DNA from: Nonomuraea sp. PA05
Lineage (GTDB): Bacteria; Actinomycetota; Actinomycetes; Streptosporangiales; Streptosporangiaceae
Reading direction: 5' to 3'
NCBI RefSeq assembly: GCF_008086045.1
Contig: NZ_VSEY01000045.1
Location: forward strand, 47,349-111,348
Length of the DNA stretch: 64,000 nt
The translations under genes and the position numbers were made by a program. This document shows, piece by piece, positions 53,294 to 61,635 of this stretch; position 1 is the first letter of the stretch, and each line of letters starts with the position of its first letter. The notes below the pieces were generated by a model. It saw only the letters and a program-made list of their open reading frames with translations. It did no database searches and was not told where the DNA came from.

Positions 53294-54309
53294 CGCCCGT
53301 CCTCCCTGTCCTCGGCGATCGCCGCCAGCACCTCGGGGTTGATCGGCCCCAGACCGGTGGCGATGGCCTCCAGCCACGGCCCCTGCCCGCCCATCGTGGC
53401 CAGCCCGGCGAACGTCGGCCCCGCCCAGCCGAGCAGCGAGTTGAGCCGGTCGGTGCTGCCGCTGAGCCGCGTGGTGATGGCCGAGGTGTCGTCGAGCACC
53501 TTCACGAGCGTCTTCTCGTGCTCGGTGATCAGCCGGGTGGTGCTCTGCACCAGGTCGCTGCCGTCGCCGAGGATCGTGCGCAGCTCGTTGCGGCGTCTGC
53601 GCAGCTCGTTCAGCGTCACCTCGACGGCGTCGAGGAGCCGCCCGAGCTCGGCGTCCTTCTTCTCCAGCACCTCGATGATCCTGGTGCCGTTGTCGAGCAG
53701 CCGCTGGAGCTGCGGCTCGCTGTCGCTGATGGTCTCCGACAGGTCGCCGATGTTGTCCAGCAGCCGGGTGACGCGGCCGTGCTTGAAGGTGTCCAGCTTG
53801 CCCAGCTCGACGAGCAGGTCGTCCACGGCCTCGGTGTCGAGCCGCTCGACCAGCTTGGTCGCGTCCTTGACGGCGTCGTTGATCAGGGTCGGCACGCCGG
53901 TCCGCTCGACCGGGATGCGCCGCTGGGCCTCCGGGAGCTGGTCCAGGTACGGGGCCGCGACGGCGCCGGTGAGCTTGACGTACCGGCCGCCGAGCAGGTT
54001 GGACAGGGCGATGTCGGCGCGCGTGGAGCGGCCGAGGCGCACGCCGTCGTCCACCTTCCAGGTGACGACCACCTGGCCCTGGGCGTAGTCGGCGCGCACC
54101 TCGGTGACCTTGCCAACCCGCACCCCCGCGACGCGCACGTCGTTGCCGGTGCGCAGCCCGCCGGAGTCCACGAACACGCCGGACACGGTGTAGCCGCCCT
54201 CCAGCAGCCCCAGGTTGCCGACGAGGAACGTGGTCACCAGGACCGCGGCCAGCGTGGCCAGCGACGCCAGGCCGACGGCGTGCTTGTTGCGATCGCGGAA
54301 GGACTTCAC
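53290..54309 (-). CDS. MceC-type lipid-transport protein
   Basis: 339 residues from GTG 54309. TM helix (about 11-33, AVGLASLATLAAVLVTTFLV), MCE domain (about 40-115; DSGGLRTGNDVRVAGVRVGK) and long helices (NDAVKDATKLVERLDTEAVD; LDAVEVTLNELRRRRNELRT). The start overlaps the mceB stop (GTGA). Confidence 0.9.
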   Translation of the reverse strand: MKSFRDRNKHAVGLASLATLAAVLVTTFLVGNLGLLEGGYTVSGVFVDSGGLRTGNDVRVAGVRVGKVTEVRADYAQGQVVVTWKVDDGVRLGRSTRADIALSNLLGGRYVKLTGAVAAPYLDQLPEAQRRIPVERTGVPTLINDAVKDATKLVERLDTEAVDDLLVELGKLDTFKHGRVTRLLDNIGDLSETISDSEPQLQRLLDNGTRIIEVLEKKDAELGRLLDAVEVTLNELRRRRNELRTILGDGSDLVQSTTRLITEHEKTLVKVLDDTSAITTRLSGSTDRLNSLLGWAGPTFAGLATMGGQGPWLEAIATGLGPINPEVLAAIAEDREDGR

Positions 54310-55349
54310 CGGCCCACCAGCAGCTTCCTGAGGTCCTGCTCGCTCTGGATGCGGGTGTTGCGCAGCGGTGGCGGCGTCTGCATCCCGTACGGGCAGGGCG
54401 CGGCGCTGAGCGCCAGGCAGGGGACGGCGGTGATGAAGTAGTGGCCCCGGTTGACCGACGAGTACGCGCGCGTGAGCAGCGGCGGGAAGGTGCTGACCAC
54501 CTTGTCGATCTCGCCCACGTGCCGCCTGATGCCGCCGGTCAGCCCCGACAGGTTGTCCACCAGCCCGCCCAGCTCGTCGGCGTTCTTGCCGAGCACCTCG
54601 TTGGAGGTGTGGAAGGTGGCCGACAGCTCCACCAGCGCCTCGTCCACGAGCCGCCGGTTGTCGGCGAACGCCTCCGTCAGGATGACGAGGTTGTCCACGA
54701 GCCGCTCGATCTGCGCGTCCCGCTTGGCGACCACCTCGGTGACGGTGGCGTAGTCCTTCAGCAGCTGCTCGATGAGCCGCCTGCGCTCGGTGACGGTGGT
54801 GGTGATCGCGTTGACGTTGTCGAGCAGGCGGGGGATGTTCTGGTCGTTGCCCTTGAGCGAGGTGGCGGCGGCCGTCAGGAGCTGGTTGATCTGGTCGGGG
54901 TCCAGGCTGCGGGTGAGCGGGCCGAGGTCGCTGATCAGCTCGCCGATGTCCACGACGGAGGAGGTGCGGGTGATGCGCGAGCCGGGCGGCAGCAGGCCGG
55001 GCGAGGTGCCGGGCAGCAGGTAGATCACGCGCTGGCCGACGGCGTTGCGCCAGCGGACGGCCGCCTCGGTGTCGGCCGGCACCTTGACCGCCTCCTGCAC
55101 CTCCATGGTCACCTCCGCCCGCCCGTCCACGACCTCGATCGTGTCCACCTGGCCGACCGGCGCTCCGGCGATCTTCACCTGGTCGCCCTCGGCCAGCCCC
55201 GACACGTCGTCGAACACGGCGACCAGCCGGTAGCCCGCGCCGGTGCTGACCCGCGCGATCTGCACGGCGATGAACATGATCAGCGACAGGGTCAGGCCGA
55301 CGAACAGCACGAACCGCACGAAGGTCCACCGGCGGCGCACGCGTTCCAT
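54306..55349 (-). CDS. MceB-type lipid-transport protein
   Basis: 347 residues. TM helix (about 11-31, VRFVLFVGLTLSLIMFIAVQ), MCE domain (about 38-112; DDVSGLAEGDQVKIAGAPVG) and helical tunnel region (NVNAITTTVTERRRLIEQLL; LVDNLSGLTGGIRRHVGEID). A C-terminal CLALSAAPCPYGM cysteine pair may form a disulfide. mceA ends 3 bp upstream of the start. Confidence 0.9.
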   Translation of the reverse strand: MERVRRRWTFVRFVLFVGLTLSLIMFIAVQIARVSTGAGYRLVAVFDDVSGLAEGDQVKIAGAPVGQVDTIEVVDGRAEVTMEVQEAVKVPADTEAAVRWRNAVGQRVIYLLPGTSPGLLPPGSRITRTSSVVDIGELISDLGPLTRSLDPDQINQLLTAAATSLKGNDQNIPRLLDNVNAITTTVTERRRLIEQLLKDYATVTEVVAKRDAQIERLVDNLVILTEAFADNRRLVDEALVELSATFHTSNEVLGKNADELGGLVDNLSGLTGGIRRHVGEIDKVVSTFPPLLTRAYSSVNRGHYFITAVPCLALSAAPCPYGMQTPPPLRNTRIQSEQDLRKLLVGR

Positions 55350-55352
55350 GCC

Positions 55353-56366
55353 TCAGCGCCTCCCGTCGGTCGGGCCGCAGGCGCCGACGATCAGCTCGCA
55401 GACGTCGGTGGCCACGAACGCCTCCACCTGGAGCTGGCGGCTGTTGCCTGGACCCTGCGCCTCGATCAGCTCGTTGAGCAGGTCCACCAGCGTGGTCAGG
55501 CCGCGCACGCCGTCGCCCGCCAGGCCTAACTGGGCGTAGATGAGCGCGGCCACCCGCTCGGCCGAGTGCACGCCGGCCCGCAGGTTCTGCCGGTGCTTGG
55601 CCAGGCCGTGCGTGACCTGGCCGGAGATCGAGGTGATCTCCTGCAGCAGCACGCGCACCTTGTCGGCCCGCTCCAGCAGGTCGGGCGTGATGACGTTGAC
55701 GTCGGAGGAGATGGAGATCAGCTCGTCGCCCTTGTCCGACAGCGCGGTGCCGAGCAGCGCCGCGTCGTGCAGGAACTGCCTGGCCCGCTGCCGGTGCCGG
55801 TGCGCCACGCCCACCACGGTGCCCGCGTCGCCGATCAGCTCGCGCAGGTCCGTGCCCTGCCCCTCCAGGCCCTTGGCCAGCGTGTGCACGATGACCGTGA
55901 CCTCGCGCGGATCGACCGCGTCCAAGCCCTCGTAGGCGTCGCCGAGCGTGTCGGACAGGTCGAGCGGGTCGCGGGTGTCGGTGATGACCGCGCCGGAGGC
56001 GAGGTAGGGGCCGGTGGTCTCGCCGGAGCCCGGCTCCAGGGCGACGAACTTGGGGCCGAACACCGACGCGGGCTCCACGGAGGCGACCGTGGTCGCAGGC
56101 ACCTCGACGGTCACGTGCATGGTGACGACGGCCCGGCCCTGGACGTCCAGCGACAGCGCCGTCACCTCGCCCACCGTGATGCCGCGGATCTTGACGGGGG
56201 AGCCGCTGTCGAGGCCCTGCCCGGCCCGGCCGAACACGGCGTCGAGGCGGATGCCGGGGACCAGGGTGGCCGAGCGCACGGCGTACAGGGCGGCGGCGGC
56301 GAAGACGGCCACCACGGCCAGCGCGATGCCCAGCCGGGCGGCGAGAGGAAGATCAGCTCGGGCCAC
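55353..56366 (-). CDS. MceA-type lipid-transport protein
   Basis: 337 residues from GTG 56366. TM helix (about 11-29), MCE domain (35-110; GQGLDSGSPVKIRGITVGEV; VFGPKFVALEPG) and helices (EGLDAVDPREVTVIVHTLAK; SDKGDELISISSDVNVITPD). C-terminal cysteine pair in DVCELIVGACGP. First MCE subunit after the two YrbE permeases, 4 bp after yrbEB. Confidence 0.9.
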   Translation of the reverse strand: MARADLPLAARLGIALAVVAVFAAAALYAVRSATLVPGIRLDAVFGRAGQGLDSGSPVKIRGITVGEVTALSLDVQGRAVVTMHVTVEVPATTVASVEPASVFGPKFVALEPGSGETTGPYLASGAVITDTRDPLDLSDTLGDAYEGLDAVDPREVTVIVHTLAKGLEGQGTDLRELIGDAGTVVGVAHRHRQRARQFLHDAALLGTALSDKGDELISISSDVNVITPDLLERADKVRVLLQEITSISGQVTHGLAKHRQNLRAGVHSAERVAALIYAQLGLAGDGVRGLTTLVDLLNELIEAQGPGNSRQLQVEAFVATDVCELIVGACGPTDGRR

Positions 56367-56370
56367 CGGC

Positions 56371-57225
56371 TCACCCCGTCAGCGGTATGTTGCCGCCGCC
56401 GCCCCAGAAGAGGTACGACAGCAGCAGGTTGAGCAGCACGATCGTGACGATCGACTGGCGGATGGCCCGGCCCGCCGCCACCCCCACGCCCACCGGGCCG
56501 CCCGTGGCGTGGAAGCCGTGGAAGCAGTGGATGACGATGACGGCGAAGGCGAACACCGCGACCTTGGCGACGCTGAACACGATGTCGCTGACCGGCAGGT
56601 ACAGGTAGAAGTAGTAGTCGTAGACGCCGGGCGCCAGCCCGAACAGCACGGTGCACATCAGCCGCGTGGCGAAGAAGCTGGCGAACAGCGCGATGAGGTA
56701 GATCGGCACCAGCGCCAGCAGCGCCGCCACCACCCGGGTGCAGATCAGGTAGGTGAAGGCGTTGATGCCCATCACCTCCAGCGCGTCGATCTCGTCGGAG
56801 ATCCGCATCGCGCCCAGCTCGGCCGTGAACGACGAGCCGACCTGCGCCGCCAGCGCCGTGGCGGCGATGATCGGGGTGATCTCGCGGACGTTGGCGAAGC
56901 TGCCGACCAGCCCCATGAACGACTCCGCGCCGATGGCCTGCAACCCCTGGTAGCCCTGCAGGCCCACGGTCGCGCCGACCACGAACGCCATGGTGAACAC
57001 CACGAAGATCATGCCGCCGCCGATGACGGTCGCCCCGACGCCCACGACCACGTCGCTGACCTGGCGGACGACGACCTTGACGTACTTCAGCCTGAGCACG
57101 ACGTCGCGTACGGAGTAGAACAGCACCCGCCACACGAACAGCGGCCAGTCGGCCAGCGAGGCGAACCGCTCGGCCGCGTCCCGCCCCTTGAGGGCGATCC
57201 GCAGGCCGGCCGTCCGCGTCACCAT
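56371..57225 (-). CDS. YrbEB/MlaE-type permease of the Mce transporter
   Basis: 284 residues, about five to six TM helices, MlaE/YrbE family. Signature VREITPIIAATALAAQVGSS and FTAELGAMRISDEIDALEVM (the EExDALE-type coupling helix) then GINAFTYLICTRVVAALLAL. ATG 57225 shares one base with the yrbEA stop (TGATG). With YrbEA it forms the inner-membrane channel; the MceG-type ATPase is not encoded here and must lie elsewhere. Confidence 0.93.
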   Translation of the reverse strand: MVTRTAGLRIALKGRDAAERFASLADWPLFVWRVLFYSVRDVVLRLKYVKVVVRQVSDVVVGVGATVIGGGMIFVVFTMAFVVGATVGLQGYQGLQAIGAESFMGLVGSFANVREITPIIAATALAAQVGSSFTAELGAMRISDEIDALEVMGINAFTYLICTRVVAALLALVPIYLIALFASFFATRLMCTVLFGLAPGVYDYYFYLYLPVSDIVFSVAKVAVFAFAVIVIHCFHGFHATGGPVGVGVAAGRAIRQSIVTIVLLNLLLSYLFWGGGGNIPLTG

Positions 57226-58016
57226 CAGAGCGACCTCGGCGGGTAGGCCAGGAAGTACACGGCCGAGATCACGTAGTTGAACGTGAACACCAGCATGAAC
57301 GTCACCACGGTCGCCTGGTTGACCGCGCGCCCCACCCCGACCGGGCTGGTCGCGCACGTCATGCCCTTCCAGCAGGCCACGCCCGCCGCGATGAACCCGA
57401 AGATCCACGCCTTGAACAGCGTCACGTACAGGTCGGAGGCCACGACCAGCGACAGCGCCCCGTCGAAGTACGCGCCCGGAGTGACGCCCTGCACGACCAC
57501 GTTGAAGAAGTAGCCCCCGGCCGCGCCCGCCACGATGACCAGCGGGCACAGGCACACCGCGATCGTGCTGGCCGCCCACATGCGCGGCGTGACGAGGCGG
57601 TGGATCGGGTTGACCGACATGACCTCCATCGCGCTCAGCTCGTCGCGGATGTGACGGGCGCCGATGTCGGAGGTCATCGCGCTGCCGCCGGCCCCGGCGA
57701 TGAGCAGCGCGCTGGCCAGCGGCGCCACCTCGCGGATCAGGCCGACGAAGACCGCGCTGCCGGTCGCGGAGCCGGCGCCGAGCTGGCGTGCCAGCTCGCC
57801 CACCTGCAAGGCCACGGTCGCGCCCAGCGGCAGGGCGACCAGCAGGACGGGCACGCTGGTGACGCGGGCCAGGAACCAGCACTGGTCGACGAACTCCCAC
57901 CACCAGCGCCTGACGTCCCAGCTCCGGCGCAGGCCCTCCAGCACGATGACGAACAGGTCGCCGACCTGGCCGAGGGCCGAGCCGGCGCGCCGTCCGACGT
58001 ACCCGGACCAGGCCAT
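57225..58016 (-). CDS. YrbEA/MlaE-type permease of the Mce transporter
   Basis: 263 residues from ATG 58016, preceded by GGAGG five bases upstream (GTG 58022 is the alternative). IREVAPLASALLIAGAGGSA, MTSDIGARHIRDELSAMEVM and SVNPIHRLVTPRMWAASTIA match YrbEA. First gene of the nine-gene operon yrbEA-yrbEB-mceABCDEF-mas, whose members mostly overlap by 1-4 bp. Confidence 0.93.
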   Translation of the reverse strand: MAWSGYVGRRAGSALGQVGDLFVIVLEGLRRSWDVRRWWWEFVDQCWFLARVTSVPVLLVALPLGATVALQVGELARQLGAGSATGSAVFVGLIREVAPLASALLIAGAGGSAMTSDIGARHIRDELSAMEVMSVNPIHRLVTPRMWAASTIAVCLCPLVIVAGAAGGYFFNVVVQGVTPGAYFDGALSLVVASDLYVTLFKAWIFGFIAAGVACWKGMTCATSPVGVGRAVNQATVVTFMLVFTFNYVISAVYFLAYPPRSL

Positions 58017-58046
58017 CACCACCTCCGCCGCCTACGGATCGCCAAC

Positions 58047-58070
58047 CCTACTGACGGGCTGTCCAGTAGG
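58047..58070 (-). promoter_or_regulatory. operator-like palindrome upstream of the mce operon
   Basis: CCTACTG (58047-58053) and CAGTAGG (58064-58070) form an inverted repeat, 31 bp upstream of yrbEA; on the minus strand it reads CCTACTGGACAGCCCGTCAG continuing TAGG. The ACTGGAC/GTCAGT pattern resembles TetR-type lipid-regulator operators. The 136-bp gap to the aminopeptidase gene presumably also holds the mce promoter. Confidence 0.5.
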
Positions 58071-58152
58071 CCATGGCTACGCGGGAATTTGCGCGAAAGG
58101 TATGAGCGCGGGTCCGTGCCTTGTCAGCCGGGTACGAATAGTGGCCGTTCCG

Positions 58153-59544
58153 TTACAGCAGGGAGCCCATCCAGGACTCGATCTCGTCCGGGTGCCGGGG
58201 CAGGGCCGACGACATCAGGGTGGCGCCGGTCGCGGTGACGACCAGGTCGTCCTCGATGCGGATGCCGATGCCGCGCAGCTCCTCCGGCAGCGTCAGGTCG
58301 TCCGGCTGCAGGTACAGGCCCGGCTCGACGGTCAGCACGTGCCCCTCCTCCAGGACGCCGTCCAGGTAGACCTCGGAGCGGGACTTCGCGCAGTCGTGCA
58401 CATCCAGGCCGAGCATGTGGCCGCTGCTGCACAGCGTGTAGCGCCGGTACAGGCCGGTCTCCATCAGCTCGTCGGTGGACTGCTTGAACAGGCCCCAGTC
58501 GCGCAGCCCGTCGCAGATGACGCGCATGGCCGCGAGGTGGAAGTCGCGGAAGCGGGCACCCGGCCGCAGGGTGGCGATGGCGGCCGTCTGCGCCTCGTAC
58601 ACCAGCTCGTACGCCTGCCGCTGCACGCTGCTGAACCGGCCCGACATCGGGAAGGTGCGGGTGACGTCGGCGGTGTAGAGCGTGTCGGCCTCGACGCCCG
58701 CGTCCATCAGCAGCAGGTCGCCGGCGTGCAGCGCGCCGTCGTTGCGGATCCAGTGCAGCACGCAGGCGTGCGAGCCGGCGGCCACGATGCTGTCGTAGCC
58801 CACCGCGTTGCCCTCCAGCCGCGAGCGCAGCCCGAACACGCCCTCCAGGTACCGCTCGCCGCGCGGGTGGCCGAGCGCCCGCGGCAGCGCGCGCACGACG
58901 TCCTCGAAGCCGCGCGCGGTCGCGTCCACGGCGCCCTGCAGCTCGCCCAGCTCCCACTCGTCCTTGACCAGCCGCGTCTCCGACAGGAACGACTCCAGCT
59001 CCGCGTCGCCGCCGCCCGCCGGGACCTGGGCGTCCACCCGGGCGTCCACCCCGCGCAGCACCCTGGCCGGGCCCGTGAGGTCCAGCTCCCTGATGTGGGC
59101 GCACTCGATCTGGTACAGCTCGGCCGCCTCCGCCAGGTCGGGGCGCGGGCCCGCCCAGAACTCGCCGTAGCGGCGGTCGCGGTAGAACTCCTGGCCCTCC
59201 TCGCGCGGGGCGCGCGGCCTGACGTACAGGACGGCCTGGCCGGACGGCTCGATCACCAGCACGTCGTCCGACTCGCTCGCGCCCGTCAGGTACGAGTACG
59301 CGCTGTGCGGCCTGAACCGGTAGTCGCAGTCGTTGCTGCGGACCTTCAGCGTGCCCGCCGGGATCACCAGCCGCTCGCCGGGGAAGCGCTGCGCCAGCGC
59401 GGCCCGCCGCTTGGCCGCCCAGGGCGCGATCGGCCGCGCGCTCACCTCCGCCGCGCCTTGCCGCCCCCAGCCGGTACGCATGAACGCGGCCAGCTCCTCC
59501 GTGACGGGCAGATCGTGGCTTCCGGTGTTGAGCGGCTCGGTCAT
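58153..59544 (-). CDS. Xaa-Pro aminopeptidase (aminopeptidase P)
   Basis: 463 residues. The N-terminal AMP_N domain (about 35-175; RRAALAQRFPGERLVIPAGT; SDDVLVIEPSGQAVLYVRPR) is followed by the pita-bread M24 domain (195-455) with metal ligands in LLMDAGVEADTLYTADVTRT (two Asp), HMLGLDVHD (His), VLTVEPGLY (Glu) and IRIEDDLVVT (Glu). Removes N-terminal residues preceding proline. Divergent from the CBS-domain gene. Confidence 0.95.
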   Translation of the reverse strand: MTEPLNTGSHDLPVTEELAAFMRTGWGRQGAAEVSARPIAPWAAKRRAALAQRFPGERLVIPAGTLKVRSNDCDYRFRPHSAYSYLTGASESDDVLVIEPSGQAVLYVRPRAPREEGQEFYRDRRYGEFWAGPRPDLAEAAELYQIECAHIRELDLTGPARVLRGVDARVDAQVPAGGGDAELESFLSETRLVKDEWELGELQGAVDATARGFEDVVRALPRALGHPRGERYLEGVFGLRSRLEGNAVGYDSIVAAGSHACVLHWIRNDGALHAGDLLLMDAGVEADTLYTADVTRTFPMSGRFSSVQRQAYELVYEAQTAAIATLRPGARFRDFHLAAMRVICDGLRDWGLFKQSTDELMETGLYRRYTLCSSGHMLGLDVHDCAKSRSEVYLDGVLEEGHVLTVEPGLYLQPDDLTLPEELRGIGIRIEDDLVVTATGATLMSSALPRHPDEIESWMGSLL

Positions 59545-59682
59545 TCGGCAGTCCTTGGGTGATATTTCGGTCTATGTACGGAATTTCGTATGCCAAGCAG
59601 CCTACGTGACCCATTGACTCCGTCCCCACGGGCTTGTTTGCCTGGACACAAGCTTGGAAGACTGAGGGCAGAGGTGGTGCAC

Positions 59683-60111
59683 ATGCTCATCGGGACGATC
59701 CTTCGCGGCAAGGGCAGTGGCGTGACGACCGTGGCGCCTGAGGCCACTGTGCGAGAGCTGCTCGCCCAGCTCGCGGAGCACAATATCGGAGCCGTCGTCG
59801 TCTCCACCGACGGCGAGACCATCGAGGGGATCGTCTCCGAGCGCGACGTCGTACGGCGCCTGCACGACCGCGGCGCCTCGATCCTCGACGCCCCGGTCTC
59901 CGCGATCATGACGACCGAGGTCACCACGGTCGGCCCCGGCGAGAACGTCGACTCGCTGCGCCGCACCATGACCACGCAGCGCTTCCGGCACATGCCCGTC
60001 GTCGAGAACGGCAGGCTCGTCGGCATCGTCAGCATCGGTGACGTCGTCAAGAGCGCGATCGAGGAGCTGGAGACGGAGAAGGCGTCGCTCGTCGACTATC
60101 TCCATCGTTGA
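59683..60111 (+). CDS. CBS-domain pair protein
   Basis: 142 residues consisting of two CBS motifs (about 5-65, IGTILRGKGSGVTTVAPEAT; 75-135, IMTTEVTTVGPGENVDSLRR then HMPVVENGRLVGIVSIGDVV) and a short tail. Such stand-alone Bateman modules bind adenine nucleotides and often regulate IMPDH or transporters. ATG 59683 with GAGG eight bases before it; the open frame upstream is not family-like. Confidence 0.9.
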   Translation: MLIGTILRGKGSGVTTVAPEATVRELLAQLAEHNIGAVVVSTDGETIEGIVSERDVVRRLHDRGASILDAPVSAIMTTEVTTVGPGENVDSLRRTMTTQRFRHMPVVENGRLVGIVSIGDVVKSAIEELETEKASLVDYLHR

Positions 60112-60135
60112 CAGGGATGGCACGCTTGGTCCGTG

Positions 60136-60801
60136 ATGTACGGGCCTCCGCCACCTGACTACCCCCGGTACCCCGAGTACCCGCGCGCGACGAACAGTCC
60201 GCCGATCATCGTGCTCGTGTCGGGGCTCGCCGCGCTGCTGGGCTTCCTGCTGGGGGTGCTCGTCGGGTTCGGGGCGGGGACGACGTCGGGGGAGGAGCCG
60301 CCCGATCCGAGGGTCACGGTGACGGTCGAGGACACTCCGCCGCCCGCCGAGGAGAGCGTCCCGCCGGGCCAGACCACGCAGCCCCCTCCCGCCCAGACCC
60401 AGCCGGGCTCGACGGGGCAGCCGCAGCCAGGTTCGACGGGGCAGCCCCAGCCGGGCACGACGGGGCAGCCGCAGCCGGGCACGACGGGGCAGCCCCAACC
60501 GGGCACGACGGGGCAGGGCCAGACGCAGCCCGGTCTGGGGACGACGCCGGGTGCCACCGGGCTCGCCGTCGACATCTCCTCCCTCCTGCGCACGCTCGTC
60601 GTCGGCACCGACATCCAGCCCGGCACCTACCGCACGAGCGGCCCCATGTCCGGCTTCCCGATGTGCTACTGGGCCAGGCTGCGCACCCCCACCGGCGGTG
60701 TGATCGCCACCGGCATGCCGAACGGCCCGGCCACCGTCACGATCCTGGCCACGGACAAGGCGTTCCAGACGGGCGGCTGCGTCGAGTGGACCAAGGCCTG
60801 A
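60136..60801 (+). CDS. membrane protein with QPQPGTTG repeats
   Basis: 221 residues. A short P/Y-rich cytoplasmic N-terminus (PPPPDYPRYPEYPRA), one TM helix (about 25-47, IIVLVSGLAALLGFLLGVLV), an extracellular P/Q/T/G-rich stalk made of QPQPG(S/T)TG octapeptide repeats (about 85-130) and a C-terminal beta-like domain (140-221; GTDIQPGTYRTSGPMSGFPM CYW) with two cysteines. Looks like a cell-wall-spanning sensor or adhesin. Start GTG 60133 also possible; no clear ribosome site. Confidence 0.7.
   Translation: MYGPPPPDYPRYPEYPRATNSPPIIVLVSGLAALLGFLLGVLVGFGAGTTSGEEPPDPRVTVTVEDTPPPAEESVPPGQTTQPPPAQTQPGSTGQPQPGSTGQPQPGTTGQPQPGTTGQPQPGTTGQGQTQPGLGTTPGATGLAVDISSLLRTLVVGTDIQPGTYRTSGPMSGFPMCYWARLRTPTGGVIATGMPNGPATVTILATDKAFQTGGCVEWTKA
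60414..60509 (+). repeat. 24-bp tandem repeat encoding QPQPG(S/T)TG
   Basis: Four tandem 24-bp units beginning GGGGCAGCC, 60414-60437 to 60486-60509, within the stalk of the preceding gene, with degenerate half-units on both sides. The unit number is likely to vary between strains. Confidence 0.85.
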
Positions 60802-60861
60802 CCTGTTTGCACTGGTAGGGCCAGCGTAGGAGGATGCGCTCAGCCCACCAAGGAGGAAGAC

Positions 60862-61635
60862 ATGTCGGTGTTGCAGAGCTTCGTGGACAGCGTGCGCAGC
60901 GGGGCCATCGAGGTGATCGATCTGACCGCGCCTCTCTCGTCGAAGACGCCGATCCTCCAGCTCCCCGAGCCTTTCGGCAACACGATCCCGTTCCGGCTCG
61001 AAGAGATCAGCCGGTACGACGACCGCGGCCCGGCCTGGTACTGGAACGACATCCACACCGGTGAGCACACCGGCACCCATTTCGACGCCCCCGTCCACTG
61101 GGTCACCGCCCGCGACGGCCAGGACGTCTCCGAGGTGCCCGCGCGCAGCCTGATCGCGCCCGCCGTGGTGCTCGACTTCGCGGCGGAGGCGTCCAAGGAC
61201 CCCGACTTCCTCCTGCAGATCGACCACGTCAAGGAGTGGGAGCGGGCCAACGGCGCGCTGCCCGACGGCGGCTGGCTGCTCTACCGCACCGGCTGGGACG
61301 CCCGCTCCGGCGACCAGGCCGCCTTCCTGAACGCCGACGAGACCGGGCCGCACACCCCCGGCATCTCCGCCGAGTGCGCGCAGTGGCTGGCCGCCGAGAC
61401 GCCCATCCTCGGCCTCGGCGTCGAGACCGTCGGCACCGACGCGGGCGCCGCCCACTCCTTCGACCCGGCCTTCCCCTGCCACTCCTTCCTCCTGGGCGCA
61501 GGCAAGTACGGCCTCACCCAGCTCCGCAACATCGACCGCCTGCCGGTGACCGGCGCCGTCGTGGTCGCCCCGCCGCTGCCCATCGTGGGCGGTTCGGGCA
61601 GCCCCGTCCGCGTGCTCGCCCTGGTGGAACGTTGA
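60862..61635 (+). CDS. cyclase-family (KynB/isatin hydrolase-like) metal hydrolase
   Basis: 257 residues. The diagnostic metal motif HTGTHFDAPVHW (HxGTHxDxPxH, about 70-81) marks the cyclase family that includes arylformamidase KynB and isatin hydrolase. VIDLTAPLSSKTPIL at the start and the second metal region LGLGVETVGTDAGAAH are typical. AAGGAGG before ATG. Its stop overlaps the start of the ThDP enzyme gene (TTGA), so the two act in one pathway. Confidence 0.9.
   Translation: MSVLQSFVDSVRSGAIEVIDLTAPLSSKTPILQLPEPFGNTIPFRLEEISRYDDRGPAWYWNDIHTGEHTGTHFDAPVHWVTARDGQDVSEVPARSLIAPAVVLDFAAEASKDPDFLLQIDHVKEWERANGALPDGGWLLYRTGWDARSGDQAAFLNADETGPHTPGISAECAQWLAAETPILGLGVETVGTDAGAAHSFDPAFPCHSFLLGAGKYGLTQLRNIDRLPVTGAVVVAPPLPIVGGSGSPVRVLALVER

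Noticed and set aside
60414..60509. Regular 24-bp repeats considered as a CRISPR-like array
   Set aside because: No unique spacers; the units are in frame and encode a P/Q/G stalk.
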